A stretch of 64,000 bases of DNA from Phytopythium helicoides (taxonomy: Eukaryota; Oomycota; Peronosporomycetes; Pythiales; Pythiaceae). Of this stretch, positions 21,033 to 32,625 are shown piece by piece. Position 1 is the stretch's first letter, and each line of letters opens with the position of its first letter. The DNA is taken from NCBI GenBank assembly GCA_024867545.1, contig JANFNE010000063.1:62001-126000 (forward strand), read 5' to 3'. The notes beneath the pieces were generated by a model. It was not told the origin of the DNA and ran no database searches. It was given only the letters and a program-made list of their open reading frames with translations. The position numbers were made by a program, and so were the translations under genes.

Positions 21033-22082
21033 ATGGCGTGGCGGCGCTTCGACCTGAACGCCAAGGGCGTCGAGGGCATCCAGGAGCGCACGATCGGCGG
21101 TGGCGTGGTGACGCTGCTCAGCTGTGCGTTCGTAGCCTTCCTGCTGCTCTCGGAGCTCTCGGTCTGGTGGACCGTCGAGGTGGCGCACCGCATGCACGTC
21201 GACACGGAGCCGGTGCGTACTTTCTCGGCTGGAGCTGCTCGCGCGCCTGAGACTGACGCGACCGGTGCGGACCGCACCAAGCAGCAAGACTACCCCATTA
21301 AGATCGACGTGGACATCTCCTTCCTGCACGAGAAGTGCACCGGTGCGAGTCCTGGCGGTGGTTTCTGGAGGTCTCGGTGTCTGACGACCGGCGTTGAATA
21401 GAGGTGGCGCTGGACGTGAGCGACGCCAAGGGCAACAAGGACATCCTGATCAAGCAGACGGTGAGGGAGGAGTCGTTCCGCTTCCATGGAGGCCACGATG
21501 GGTGTAGGTTCGTCGGCAGCGTGCTGGTGAAGAAGGTGGCGGGCGATTTGTCGTTCGCGCACGAGGGCTCGCTCACCATCTTCTCCTTCTTCGAATTCCT
21601 CAATTTCAACGCCTCCCACGTCGTCAACTCGCTGCGCTTTGGCCCCGCGATCCCCAACATGGAGACGCCGCTCATCGACGTGACCAAGATCGTCACCACC
21701 AACCGTGCGTTGTGATTGAACGGCTCGTTGTCGCCCATGTTTCGCTCTAACTCACTATTATATTGCTCTTGCAGTCGCCACCTACAAGTACTTCGTCAAC
21801 GTGGTGCCGACCAAGTATGTGTACCTCAACGGCCGGTCGGTCACGACCTTCCAGTACTCGGTGACGGAGCATGAGACCAAGTCGCAGCGTGGCGGCGGTC
21901 AGGTTTCGTTCCCGGGCGTCATCATCTCATACGACTTCTCGCCCATCGCCGTCGAGTACGTGGAGTCCAAGCCCTCGATCCTGCACTTCTTGACCCAGAC
22001 GAGCGCCATCGTCGGTGGCGTCTTCGCCGTCGCGCGCATGATCGACGGAGCCATCTACAGCGTCTCCAAGAAGATCGACTAG
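21033..22082 (+). CDS. ERGIC/Erv41-Erv46-family ER-Golgi vesicle protein
   Basis: Four exons are deduced: 21033-21212, 21285-21342, 21402-21704 and 21775-22082, giving 282 aa. The protein opens MAWRRFDLNAKGVEGIQERT, followed by one membrane helix and a luminal domain. The luminal domain carries IKIDVDISFLHEKC, GCRFVGSVLVKKVAGDLSF, NFNASHVVNSLRFG, and YQYSVTEHE-like and YDFSPIAVEYVE blocks. A second helix near the C-terminus (AIVGGVFAVARMIDG) completes the topology. The length is close to ERGIC1 rather than the longer ERGIC3. The family cycles between ER and Golgi in COPII/COPI vesicles as cargo receptors. The 3' end faces that of the next gene only 111 bp away. Confidence 0.87.
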
Positions 22083-22193
22083 GTGCAGTCAGAATCGGTG
22101 TGCGCCGCTCCAGGCGCGAAGCAAGATGAACAATTTGATGCGTGGTTCATGATAGATTCGCATTGGTATGTTCAGTTGATTGGCACACAATGG

Positions 22194-24283
22194 CTACACG
22201 ACGTCCTCGACTTGAGTGATTTCGTCCTTGCTGCTTACAGTCACATTGATGGCCGGGGGAAGCTCCACATCGGGTGATATGCTGCTATCACCATTGGCAC
22301 CACTGCTGCTGCCGGTTCCACTGCTTCGTGGCTGTTTTAGGCGCAGATCATCGTCTCTGTCTCCGACAAGATCATCGTGAAGTGACGCGACCAGAGCGAG
22401 CGCCTGGCTGTCCGGCAGCTCGTCCACAACGACAGCGACATCGCTGAGGATTTCAGCAGCGCACCGTCTTCGTTGTCCTTCAGAGTCAAATTCAACGCTC
22501 GCGTACGCAGCCGCGGTTTGCTCAACCACTCGAACAACTGAGGTCAGCGGCAGCATCCCAAGCGCGTAGAGATGATAGCTGGCGCCGATGTACGTGCGGA
22601 AGAGATGCATTCCGTGCTGCTGGCACTCCCGCCAGCGATACGAACGCGAACGACTCAACGGTGCGTTTGCTTCATGGAGGTCATGGGCATCTTGGCTCTT
22701 GGTCGATGCAGGTGGGGACGAGACCGGCGTCGTCACGTGATTGCGAATAACGTCGTGGATTAGCACAGCAGCAACAGACAGAGCTTTATCAGCGAGTAGC
22801 TTCTTGCCCAAGTCGATATCACCCTGGCCATTGTCGCCGACGAAAATGAATCGATGCTCTGCAAACAAACGTTTGAACCGAACAAAGTTCTAATGGTAGC
22901 AACACGATTAGATCACACGAGCAAGCATTGTCAGCTCAAGGTAGGCTCGTACTCGGAATTTCCCCGCTGCAATGCGCTCAGAGCCAATGAAGTTCGCCAG
23001 CCTTCCTGTCAGCACTGTACCAGCAAACACGGAGTGAGAACTACGTCCCCATTCACCACACGATCGCTCGACATCCTTACGCGTAAAGTGAGTGAAGCCG
23101 CAGTGGCGCAACTCCTTCGTTGACCGCTTGCGAAGCAGCTCAGGGCGAGCGGTGAGGAATCCAATCCTTCCAGCAATTGCCTTGCGCTTGCCTCTTTTTA
23201 ATGAGTTTGGCTTAGTTCCAGAGCCATACGGGTCTCTCTCGTCGTCACTGTCATCGCTGCTCTCGTTGCTGGAAGGTGGCCCTCCTACAGTTGCCAGGTA
23301 GGCAGACATCTTCATGAGCTCCAAAGCAAACTGGTGAACACCCGGGTAAACTGTTAGGTCTGGGTAGCGGCGGTCGAACAAAGCTGCGAGCATCGTGTCA
23401 TCAATGTCGCTGCGAATCAATCAAATGCGTTAGTAAATATGAAGTGTAGTAACCAACGCAGCTTTCTATCTCACCAGAGCAGCTTCACAGGAGGAACAAA
23501 CCCGTCGGCCGACGACATCAGTGCTTGTGCCTGGAGCTCAAAGTGCTGCAGAATCTCTTCGCGAACGTCCGGGTCTCGGATGCGGCGGTACACGACGTCA
23601 AACAGCGGAACTCGGTCGTCCACGGCGCACTTCACCGCCATGCACTCACGCGGCGAGCGCTCCGGGTCGCAAAGCCAGTCGCGAACGCATCGAGCCACGG
23701 GCGGGAGGTGCGCAAAGCGCTGTATGGCCACAATTACTCGTGCTGCGAGCTCCGGTGATAGCTTGCGAGGCGCCAGCTCGGTCGCTGCAAAGCGCGCGAA
23801 GTGCAGCGCCTTGGCGTCCGAGTTGACCGCGCGCGTGAAGCGGCCACCTCTCAGCATGGCCTCCATCTCTGCCGTGGACTTTGTCTCCGCAAGCCGCGCG
23901 ATGGCGTCCGTGTACAGCGGCGTTTTGCCAGCGTACTTGATGCCTGCACATGTACACAAGATCATCAGCCAGAAGCAGCGCCATCGAGACACGAGACAGC
24001 ACTACTCACGCGGCGTGGAGCCGTCAGCCGGAGACGGAGCCAGCAGCGGCAGCGCCTCGAGATCCGAGGCCGTCGACAGCGAAAGCGGCGACCAGGAAAG
24101 CGAGCCCGAGGACGACGAAGAGCCCGAGAGCGAGCGCTTGTGACGCACGTGGTGCGCCTGAGGCATCTGGAAGGCCGAGCGCAGCAAACGCATGGGGTCG
24201 AGCCCGTTCACCACGAGCGCCAGCCAGCACGCGAGCAGCAGCAGCAGCGCCGACAGCGCTGGCGCCGCGACCCACGCGTCCAT
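22194..24283 (-). CDS. APP1/DUF2183-type phosphatidate-phosphatase-like protein with membrane anchor
   Basis: Four exons are deduced: 24283-24010, 23943-23475, 23409-22953 and 22889-22194, giving 631 aa. An N-terminal hydrophobic helix (ALSALLLLLACWLALVVNG) anchors the protein. Residues about 247-440 carry the HAD-like catalytic signature of the family: KLLCDIDDTM (the DxDxT motif, split by intron 2), YPDLTVYPGVHQFALELM, RIGFLTARPEL and, across intron 3, NFVRFKRLFAEHRFIFVGDN followed by GQGD. The C-terminal 200 residues are less conserved. Yeast App1 dephosphorylates phosphatidic acid during endocytosis; the activity here is inferred from the motif. The start lies under 100 bp from the 3' end of the upstream gene. 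Confidence 0.83.
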
Positions 24284-24372
24284 CTCGACGCTCGAGGGGA
24301 TGGCGCGCGCTTGGCGAATGCCTGCGATGATGAGCTGGGTTCAGCCATAGTGCGGAAGAGAGCGACGAGCAG

Positions 24373-26135
24373 CTACGCGTTCCAAAGCACGGTGCAGTGG
24401 GCGGGAAAGCAGGTACGATTGGCATCTGCGATGTGTGGACGCACGCCCACTTCAACAACTAAAACACCTGCAAGCCGCGCGCGCTTGCGCCTTCGACTTT
24501 GAAGAGACGCTCCACCTGAGGTCATCCACGCGCTGTTAGAGATCAAGACATGGTGGAGCTGGGGTTTTGTGTTTGCCACTGACCTCGCCAACCAACGCTG
24601 CACGAGTAGGCTCGTCCGCTGCTACGTTCGCTTTCCTGTTGCGGGAAACGCATCTCGTCAGCAAAAGCAGCTGAGTCACGTGCAACATGATCGTCCATCA
24701 ACCTGTCGCGGATCTGTTGGTCTAGTGCTTTGATCTGGTGCTTGAGCGAGGCAGCGTGGTCCATTGCGTCCGTGAACTCGGCGCTTTTGAGGAGACTCTG
24801 TCGTATCCGTCAGTTAATCAATGCTCAGTCACTGCACCATTTCCCCCCACTGACCTCCAAGCTCGAGTGTTTGGTGCTCCAGTCGCTCAAATAGGCCTGG
24901 AACAGGTCCTTGTCGATTGACTCCTGGAATTGCAGCTTGAGTGCGGTCGAACACACCACGAATGCATCCTGGCACCACACAAGAATACTCATCTCAGACC
25001 GACAGCACTTGCCTATTAGGTTCTCACTCGACTGCACCTTGCTCGCGGCTCGCTCAAACAACTCAAGCTCCTGCACAAATGCTCCAGAGCGCGCCACAAC
25101 GCTGCATGGTACTGCTGAGTGAGATCGCGCAGAGCACATGCACCGTGGCAGCTTTTCATACCTGGCAAAATCGACTTTTCGATCTTTCAAGCCCATAGCT
25201 GTGTTGACAAAGGCTTCAATTCGCTCGCGCTCAATTGCAGAGAACCGCCCAGCTTTATTGACTTCTGCGTTTCTGGCGAATGAACGAAGTTGTGAGCGAT
25301 CGCACAGAATTTGGAGCTTCACATCTTCAGAGCGTACGCTGTGCGAATGGTGCGGCAGATTTCAATGTGGGCGAGCAGCATCGTGAGCGCAGACGTTTCA
25401 ATAGATGAGAGCTCGAACTCCAGCTGCTTCCGTTTTGATAGCATGGGATCTGGACTCCAATGAAAACGTGGATGGATTGGTAAGGAGGCAGTTGTTCATC
25501 ATGCAACGTATTGTACGACTCACCAAGGAGCGCGCGGCGATAGCTCTCCATCAAATCCACCATGCTGTCTTGGTTCTGGGCCAGTTGATGCGCGTGAGAT
25601 TGCTCCAACAATTGCGTTGCGTCCTTCAAAAACCCGACGAAGAACTACCAAACCACAGCAACAGCACTGGTATCAGCTACTTTCCATGAACTCCCAGAGC
25701 CTGCTCTGCGTACATTGCGCTTGTCCGTGAGCAGCGACGTCACCGGTGCTGCCGCCTTGCTCTCTTTCTCCAGCTCCTCCACATGCCGCTCCAGCGCACT
25801 CTTGATTCGCTTCAACTCGGCGTCCTCCTCAGCTTCCACCGCCGCTAGAAAACTTCTACAAGCAGCTAAAAACGCCCGCGTCTCCTGCCAGTCGCACGCA
25901 ACCAACCGTCAGCTCCATCCATCGTCAGCAAACGATCAAGACGCACCTCGAGACCGAAGAACAGCGGGAGCTGCGACTGCAGCGAGCGCCCAGCGCCCCC
26001 TTCGCCCTCCGACAGCCGCCGCTCCAGCGCGTCTGCGTCGACCATCACTCTCTCCATACACAGCGCTAGCGACTGCAGCTCCATCGCGTGGCGGCGCACG
26101 AGCGCGCGCTCATAGGCGGCCAACACCAGCTCCAT
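24373..26135 (-). CDS. Helical BAR-domain/sorting-nexin-like protein, many exons
   Basis: Ten exons are deduced: 26135-25947, 25884-25714, 25644-25524, 25449-25323, 25272-25162, 25101-25038, 24968-24855, 24797-24703, 24635-24584 and 24515-24468. Each join is GT...AG and in frame, about 330 aa. The last exon begins near 24425, and its frame is not settled; a reading ending FPAHCTVLWNA at 24373 looks natural but needs another phase. Nearly the whole protein is amphipathic helix, for example RIKSALERHVEELEKESK, KRKQLEFELSSIETSALTML and SLLKSAEFTDAMDHAASLK. Length and helix pattern suggest a BAR domain that bends membranes. No PX domain was found, so the sorting-nexin label is tentative. Confidence 0.65.
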
Positions 26136-26336
26136 TTCCAGCGGATCCACGTCTCGTCTAGGGTGGGAAAGAACCTCTTTTATATTATACAGTTGCCGTA
26201 TTTGCAACCCAATACCACTCTCCACACTGCATTAAAACCTTTTTAAAATGATACAGTTCACTCAACGTATGAAAGCGGACACGCCGTTTCACGTCAACAC
26301 TACCGCGGCAAAGACAGGAAGACAGGCGGCAGGCCC
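26136..26336. promoter_or_regulatory. Short bidirectional intergenic region
   Basis: Only about 200 bp separate the starts of two divergent genes, so their promoters must overlap. A TATA-like stretch (TTTATATTATAC, near 26178) is present, but no clear match to the oomycete start consensus. Confidence 0.4.
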
Positions 26337-27685
26337 ATGGAGCTGGCGCTGGTGCTGCCGGCGGCCGCGCACGGCGCGCGAGGCTTCGGCGCGTCGTTGG
26401 CGGCGGTGCTGGCGCTGGCGAACGCGCTGCGCAACCGCTCGGCGCTGCTGGGACGCTCGCAGGCGCGCGCGCTGAGTCTGCGCGGCCCGTCTCGCGGTTT
26501 GGCGACGTTCGCGGTCTTCGTGGGTGCGCTGGGCTTCTGGAGGCGTTGAGGGGCTGCATTGGGGCTCAACAGGTCGCTTGTAGGCTCGTTTAGGTTTGTG
26601 CAGCGGCTGATCGCGCTCAAGAAGCAACGGGAGGAGGGAGAAGAGGGCAGCAGGATGCGCGGCGTGTTGCCGGCGTCCGTGGTGGCAGGCGTGCTGTCAG
26701 CGGTCTGCTTGCCGCCAAGAAGCCGCCCGGCCATCGTGTCGCTGCTATCGACTAACGCTCTTAGCCTGGCGTTCCGCGACTTCATCAAGAGGAACCCAAG
26801 GCTTGCTCTGCTACAGCCGCTTGGTATGGTTGAAGCACTTCAACTTGATGACCGTATGGAGACTTACGGTGAATATTGACGCGCCGACAGAGCTGGCGGC
26901 GTTCATGGCCGCGTGCGGGTGGATCTACTACTCAGGGTTCTTCCACCCGGACAGCTACGAGCGGTCGCACATGAACCTGCTGCTCAAGTATACGCTACTC
27001 TCGCGCGAGGCGACCAACCGCCTGCAAGAACAGTATGCGCTCGGCGAGAACCCGAACCCATGCGTGATCCGCCACCCAGGCAAGTCATGCAGCGAGTTCT
27101 ACCTTCACTCGGACTTTTTTCTCGCAGGTCGTCAAGCTCGGGGTGCGCATTTACCTGCCAGTCCACCTCATGTCGTGGCTGCTGTCCATGCGCAAGTCGA
27201 AGCAGCGCGCCAAGCCAAAGCTGGAGCTCGCGACCACATTCGTCTCGCGTCTCGCGCGATCCGTAGCCTATTTCTTCGGATTTGTCGGCGTTGGGTGGGT
27301 CTTCTCCTGCGTGGCAGGACCGCTCGGCGACCGGTCAGTTGGGATGCGGAAGCTCCAGTTCTTTCTGTGCGGATCGCTCCCTGCAGCTGCGCTGCTGTTC
27401 GAACTGCCATCCCGAAGGCGACCGATCGGCGTGATTCTCACATCGTATGTGCTTGTGAGCGTCATGAGCGTCGCAACCAAGGACATCAAGTTGCTACACG
27501 ACGCGAAGTTTGCCAACGTGCGCACACTCCTCGAAGCGAGCACCATGGCGGCCTCCATCGCGTACACAGTGTCGGGCTCTCTCGAGCACAGTCAACTGCT
27601 TCGGTGGGTCCTGCTTGGCCCTTTACCTCAAGAGCCAAAGAAGAAAACGGAGCAGGAAGGGCAGCTAGAAAGAGTGAGCAGCTGA
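26337..27685 (+). CDS. TMEM135-like multi-pass membrane protein
   Basis: Exons are deduced at 26337-26519, 26604-26823, from 26891 to about 27063 or 27079, and 27128-27685. Conserved blocks are PASVVAGVLSAVCLPPRSR, FFHPDSYERSHMNLLLKY, CVIRHPGKSCSEF and LGVRIYLPVHLMSWLLSM, with hydrophobic helices between. The HP..SC motif followed by a YLPVHL segment is typical of TMEM135, a peroxisome and mitochondria-associated protein related to the Tim17 family. The third join is unsolved. A GT donor at 27064 gives the right frame but removes HPGKSC; a strong GC donor (CCAG|GCAAGT at 27080) keeps HP but gives the wrong frame. Confidence 0.75.
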
Positions 27686-28350
27686 TGGGTCGTGGCGATT
27701 GACGCTGTCATTTTGAAGGTGGTCATCATTGCGAGTGACTCGTTAGATGGCTACACTTTGCATTTTTGACCAATTGAGGTGCTGGTACGAAAGCGTCAAA
27801 TCGGCGTCTCAGCATGGCTACACAAAGGCAACTTCGCGCCGCTTCATCTTGCGCTCCACACCGCCCGATTTCTCGCAAATATTTCGTGCCTGCTCCGTAA
27901 AGAAGCGTCTTGCTACATCAGCAAGGCCTTCATGGTCAATGCATCACCTCGCGATCTCCATCCGAGGATGTGCTTGGCCCTTGGTCTCCGTGAGTAACTC
28001 TTGACTGGATCACATGCGGCAGAGAGCAGCTCCTAGCACCCGCACGTTTCGAATTGAGCTCCGCTTGCTCGGCGCCTGCTGGTGTCCGTGGAAACATACA
28101 ATGGCCAATTCTCGAGCCTCCAGACGTCGGCAGCTGGTAGATCGCTGGCCTATACAGTACGTGCGAGCCACTCGGAACGTAGCCATATGCCAACGATGTC
28201 CCAGCCATTGCTGTTCACAGAAGAGTCGTACTCAGCAAAACTGCAAGCCGCTCGCAACGACCCAGCTCTCTCTGCCCCACCACTTTCCAATTGGCAACGC
28301 CGGCACCATTCGACCCGCCATCAGATCGGTATCCTGCTCTTGAGACTCAC
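27686..28350. other. Intergenic, no feature recognised
   Basis: About 660 bp between the TMEM135-like stop and the ankyrin gene start. Only short, overlapping frames occur. The promoter of the ankyrin gene should lie in the last part. Confidence 0.4.
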
Positions 28351-29856
28351 ATGGCATCAGTCAAGTCGCTCGTGAGAAGGTTATTCCACCGCGAGGGCGA
28401 CGAAGAAGCTCGTGAGCTCAACCTGCGACTACGGAAGGCTGTTGAGCATGCTCGTCCACGACAGGTTGCTGCTCTGCTCGACGAAGGAGCTTCACCTGTG
28501 TGGATGCCTTCGCCCTCCTCACTCAGTCGACGCAGCCGCAAGCGCAACGACCTCAACGCTCTGCTTCTGGCCTGCCAGTTCGGTGACGTGACAGTTCTTG
28601 GACTGCTCATGGACGCGCTGTTCATGCAACCCGATGTTCTCCACCACTTTGCACGAGCCATGTACAGCCTTGTGATTCGCCATGGACACTGGCGCGCATT
28701 CACTCTACTTCTGCAACGCCACATCCCTGTCAATCAGCCACAGATCGCAACGGAGGATCAAATCCCAGATAGCGCTGACAGCGGTGATTTTTCAGGGGCA
28801 ATCTTCGGCTCATGTGCCAGCTTGCTGCACCTCAACCCGTACGCCCTGAAGCTTCCACGACCTGCTTTCGTGGCTGCGGAGTATGGTCGCCACGACATGC
28901 TCATCTCGCTTCTTCGTCACGATGACCGCATCCGCGACGACTACACTTTCAAGGGCCACACAATGCTTACGATTGCGACAAGAAACGGACACTACGAGTG
29001 CGTCGAGGTCCTTTTAGCCCATATTGCCGTCACACGAGATGCACTGGAAGCTGCAGTTGCTTGTGCCAAGCGCTACCGCCAAGCCCATGTGCTCGTGCTT
29101 CTTACAAGCTGCCAGCCAGATTTCCAGCAACCCGAGTCGGATGGAGGAGGTAGCAATGGACTGCTGCGAGAACCTTTCGGCATCCCGTCATCAGACAAGA
29201 ACTTTGACTTCCACAGCGGAAAGCACTCGCGATTCGTGTCTCGTGGATCGCTTGCTGAGACTGTTGCTAGTGATGGTGAAGGGGAAGTTGACGAAGAAGG
29301 CGAATTCCGTCGAAGCAGCATGGTGATGTGGCTCATGGACGACCGTGACTCTCTTGACAAAGTCAAACATCGTGTAGATAGCACTGGACAAAACCGCGAT
29401 GTCGTTGCCGTCATGCGGTCCGCTAGAAGCCGGAGCCACGAGAAGCGAACGGAAACTCGAGAGGAGCGCAGAAACCCCAGTAGCCAGCGGGTCAAGAACA
29501 TTGACAGCGAGATCGCTTTCTCCCACGGGTGGAATATGCCTCCTGTCGGTTTCTTACCATCCATCTCGAACCATTCGGCCAGTGGGCACTCCAACGACAG
29601 CGAGGATGATGACTGTACCACCGCATACAAACCGTTCCGCGATTCGGACGGCTCGGAGACGGATGAATCGAGCAACGGTTCGCCTCCCACTGCCACATCC
29701 CTGTCATCATCGCCAGTCAAGCCAGTGAGAGTGAGTCTGCCAATGCCACCACTGTCCTCGCCGTCAAAGATCATTAGCATTCGCAGCCAGAGTATCCGTA
29801 TGCGTCGATCGCTTCCCGCCATCGATGAGAACGATGCTGTTGAGAATGAAGGATAA
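28351..29856 (+). CDS. Ankyrin-repeat protein
   Basis: A single exon encodes 501 aa from the first ATG (MASVKSLVRRLFHREGDEEA). Residues 25-265 contain ankyrin-like helix pairs: LRKAVEHARPRQVAALLDEG, NALLLACQFGDVTVLGLLMD, LVIRHGHWRAFTLLLQRH, AFVAAEYGRHDMLISLLRHD and HTMLTIATRNGHYECVEVLL. The C-terminal 230 residues are rich in Ser, Arg, Asp and Glu and look disordered, ending in a basic RMRRSLP motif. Ankyrin repeats bind other proteins; no partner can be named. There is no signal peptide or membrane segment. Confidence 0.8.
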   Translation: MASVKSLVRRLFHREGDEEARELNLRLRKAVEHARPRQVAALLDEGASPVWMPSPSSLSRRSRKRNDLNALLLACQFGDVTVLGLLMDALFMQPDVLHHFARAMYSLVIRHGHWRAFTLLLQRHIPVNQPQIATEDQIPDSADSGDFSGAIFGSCASLLHLNPYALKLPRPAFVAAEYGRHDMLISLLRHDDRIRDDYTFKGHTMLTIATRNGHYECVEVLLAHIAVTRDALEAAVACAKRYRQAHVLVLLTSCQPDFQQPESDGGGSNGLLREPFGIPSSDKNFDFHSGKHSRFVSRGSLAETVASDGEGEVDEEGEFRRSSMVMWLMDDRDSLDKVKHRVDSTGQNRDVVAVMRSARSRSHEKRTETREERRNPSSQRVKNIDSEIAFSHGWNMPPVGFLPSISNHSASGHSNDSEDDDCTTAYKPFRDSDGSETDESSNGSPPTATSLSSSPVKPVRVSLPMPPLSSPSKIISIRSQSIRMRRSLPAIDENDAVENEG

Positions 29857-29959
29857 GTTCTCGATAGTAATGATCCACGGCAGTCGACTTGAGATGTGGG
29901 CAATTATGTCCTACCAGCGTAGCGTATCAACAATACAATAGCTCATTGATGTACATGCT

Positions 29960-30290
29960 GAACGAGTTGTTTACAGTGAAGACACTTCCGCACCAAATAC
30001 GTGTTAGCATTCTGCTGGGGGAGTGAGTACCGCCGTACAGGATGCCTCATACACATTGAGTGAGTCAATTAGCACTCGCGGTTAAGTCCATTGAAGCAGA
30101 GTGCTCGATGAGACGTTGCAAACATTTTCAAACTATGCTATCAAGTGGCACCAGTGGTAGTTGAAAAGTTTCCAGACAGCTTAGTCTATAAAAAAAGAAA
30201 AACTGGGAAGCTCGTCAATGCTGATCAGCCCAGCTAAAGGGATACGCTTGAGATTCTTCAAATTCTTCATTGTTAGACACCTCGTCAAGG
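29960..30290 (-). pseudogene. Remnant of an oomycete LRR-type gene beside palindrome 2
   Basis: On the minus strand one frame reads NLKNLKRIPLAGLISIDELP, then a break, then MFATSHRALCFNGLNREC. This parallels the relic at 10760-11090 block by block, with different stops and deletions. It lies just outside the left arm of palindrome 2. Confidence 0.5.
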
Positions 30291-30620
30291 AAACTATCCA
30301 GTTTCTCGGTGTCCACGTCCAAGATGTTCATCATAGTGTTTGCAATCAAATTATTGGTATCTGAAGACTGGCAGTCTGCGATCGCAAGCGAGTCGAGCTT
30401 GCGCGCGGCAGTATCACAACGGTGAACGATCTTGTACTCAGTCTTGACATTGGTGGTTGATCCAATATATACTGTCTTGTTTGTTGCCACGAGTGCGCTG
30501 ACTTGTCACACGTCTTGTGTATGTCACCAAATATGACGCACGCTATGGCTCGGTCGTCGAATGGCACATCGTTGGATCCCTAATCTGGCAATTCGTCGAG
30601 CCACCACTCTCAACACTTTT
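30291..30620 (-). pseudogene. 5' fragment of the ~740-aa membrane-protein gene family
   Basis: On the minus strand, MPFDDRAIACVIFGDIH and, after a frameshift, TNKTVYIGSTTNVKTEY and HRCDTAARKLDSL match NDVPFDDRVVACVKSGDTY, ANKTALIGSTTNVKTGY and HRRDTAPLQLDTT of the intact gene at 47221-49443. It then joins directly to the LRR relic, so the locus is a broken, rearranged copy. Confidence 0.7.
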
Positions 30621-31433
30621 TTGCTGGGTCTTGTGGACTCAGCGCTATTGCAATTGCTTATCTCTACATCATTGTTCGAATCGCGATATTTCTTCACAGA
30701 GAATGTTCTGATTAGGTGCGTCTGTCTACTGTAGTTCTCACCCGTGCTGTGGTTCAATGAGCACGAATATGGCTCGATCAATCGCCAGTATGAGCCTCCA
30801 CCCAAAGTCTTGGTGTCCATAAACTACTTGATGATACCGTTGCGGCTGAGCGTTAGCAGCATTTGCTATCCGGTCCAAATGAGCCAAACAGTTGCAATGA
30901 GCGCAGCAACAAATAGGTTTCCGATGCAGTACTGCTGGCAATATTGCCTCTACAGATGCTAGATACGTCAAGATTGCTGGTCGCTTGCTCTGCAATGAAT
31001 TTGTGCGTTTGCATTTTAGAGACTCAAAGCTATGCTCTACAGTAGAAGACAGCACAAGAGCGTCTTGAATGTTGGATGCGAGTTTCACGATCCTAGTGGT
31101 TTTCCCGCTCGTTGCGCTGGTCCCCGGCTTCATTCACAACAGACATACCGGACAATACTCAAGCGCAAACACAAACACAAACACTGGTGTAAAGCAACGA
31201 TTCTATTGGCTTTGACGCCACCGTAGCTCTCTACACCGGCTCGGAATATAGACACCTCACAGTATCTAATGCTTCACCACATACAAACCCACTCCAGCCA
31301 GAACGTTGACGCTGACAACGCCGGTCGCTATGAGCCGACGAACGCTCCCTAACTACCTCTCTGGAGGTCGACTTCAACCCTGTGCATTCAATCACAGAAG
31401 CATGTATGTATACACCAAGCGGCAACCGCCAGC

Positions 31434-32513
31434 TTACGTGCACTTGATGTTGCTGGGCTGACCGCTGCAGCTGCCGACCTTGCCCGAGACCGTGATGCCC
31501 GAGAAGGTCCATCCAGACGACACGGCCGGGTTGGCCTTGATGTCGTAGATGTTGGTGGCCGTACCCGTGAGTCCGTCAATGGTGATACCCGTGATGCCAA
31601 CCTTGCTGGTGGCCGATCCCGTGTAGCCGCCTTGGGACTTGCTGTAGTCCGAGTGGATGACGATGGCATTCTGGACGTTCGAGAGCGTGTTGCCCTTGTA
31701 GTGCGCGTCGTTCACGAGACCCTCCATACCGACGATGGTCTTGATGCGGATGCCGTTGACGCTGTTGATGATATGGTTGTTGGTGACCGTGAGGTGATTG
31801 ACGGTGTCGGACGCGTCGGCGGTGGCACCACCGATGGAGCCGACGGAGATACCATGACCGCCGGTGCACGTGTTGCCCTCGAAGATGGTGTTGGTACTCG
31901 ACTGCATGGCGAGACAGTCGTCCTGGTTGAAGATCTTGTTGCCGGAGATGGTGACATGGTCATTGCGGCTGAGGTCGAAGCCGTCGGTGTTCTTGGCGAG
32001 TCCGTCCCCAGCACTCGAGTTGAGCGTGAGTCCACTGAGCGTCGTGGATGTGGAGCTGAGGATGCTGAAGGTGCGGAACGGCGAGTTCTTGAGCGTGAAC
32101 CCCGAGAGGTTGGAGTTGGAGACACCTTGGAGACGGAAGAAGACGGGACGCTTGATGGATGTGCCCTTGTTCCAGTACCAGGCACCCTGTCCGTCGAGGG
32201 TGCCAGTGCCCGTGACCTTGAGGTTGGAACCCGAGAGCAGCACAAGCGGGCCATCCCACAGAGCCGTACCAAAGGTGGTGGTTCCCTGGAAGGTGATGGA
32301 GGCACCCGACTTGACTTTGGTCAGATCAAGCTTGATACCGCCGGGGACGTTCAGCGAGTCGATGACGATGGCACTACAGGACGAGATGTCGGTACCGTCC
32401 TTGTAAGTACCCGTGAGGGTGCATCCGGCCTCGGCCTCTTCGCGGAGCATGGGGTTGGCGGACGCGGTGAGCGCGAGAATGGCGGCGAGCAGCGAGACGA
32501 GTCCGATCTTCAT
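31434..32513 (-). CDS. Secreted endopolygalacturonase, GH28 (palindrome 2, left copy)
   Basis: A single exon encodes 359 aa, starting at the signal peptide MKIGLVSLLAAILALTASA. NTDGFD, QDDC, GGHGISVGSIGG and NGIRIK are intact. It differs from the palindrome 1 genes in the second half (NSSAGDGLA, CTGGHGISVG, NDAHYKGNTLSNV) and ends KCT rather than KCA. Protein sequence is identical to the right copy. Role: extracellular cleavage of pectin. Confidence 0.93.
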   Translation of the reverse strand: MKIGLVSLLAAILALTASANPMLREEAEAGCTLTGTYKDGTDISSCSAIVIDSLNVPGGIKLDLTKVKSGASITFQGTTTFGTALWDGPLVLLSGSNLKVTGTGTLDGQGAWYWNKGTSIKRPVFFRLQGVSNSNLSGFTLKNSPFRTFSILSSTSTTLSGLTLNSSAGDGLAKNTDGFDLSRNDHVTISGNKIFNQDDCLAMQSSTNTIFEGNTCTGGHGISVGSIGGATADASDTVNHLTVTNNHIINSVNGIRIKTIVGMEGLVNDAHYKGNTLSNVQNAIVIHSDYSKSQGGYTGSATSKVGITGITIDGLTGTATNIYDIKANPAVSSGWTFSGITVSGKVGSCSGQPSNIKCT

Positions 32514-32609
32514 GGTGATATTGGTGCTGGAAGGAGTACCGGCGTCTGAAGAGACTGGAGAGGAGACTGGTTGGTGAGCTAGTTGACTGGAACTTGCTGG
32601 GTCGGTCGC

Positions 32610-32625
32610 GAAATGCGGAATGAGG
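32610..32625 (-). promoter_or_regulatory. Oomycete transcription-start (Inr-like) motif
   Basis: The gene strand reads CCTCATTCCGCATTTC, matching 14 of 16 positions of the consensus, about 100 bp before the ATG at 32513. Confidence 0.7.

Noticed and set aside
31632..32549. Long open frame (305 codons) antisense to the GH28 gene, with equivalents at 34397-35314, 50697-51695 and 52935-53933
   Set aside because: A shadow produced by strong codon bias in the GH28 genes. The readings are rich in repeated GDGD/VDDVGD text, have no domain, and vary where the GH28 protein is conserved.
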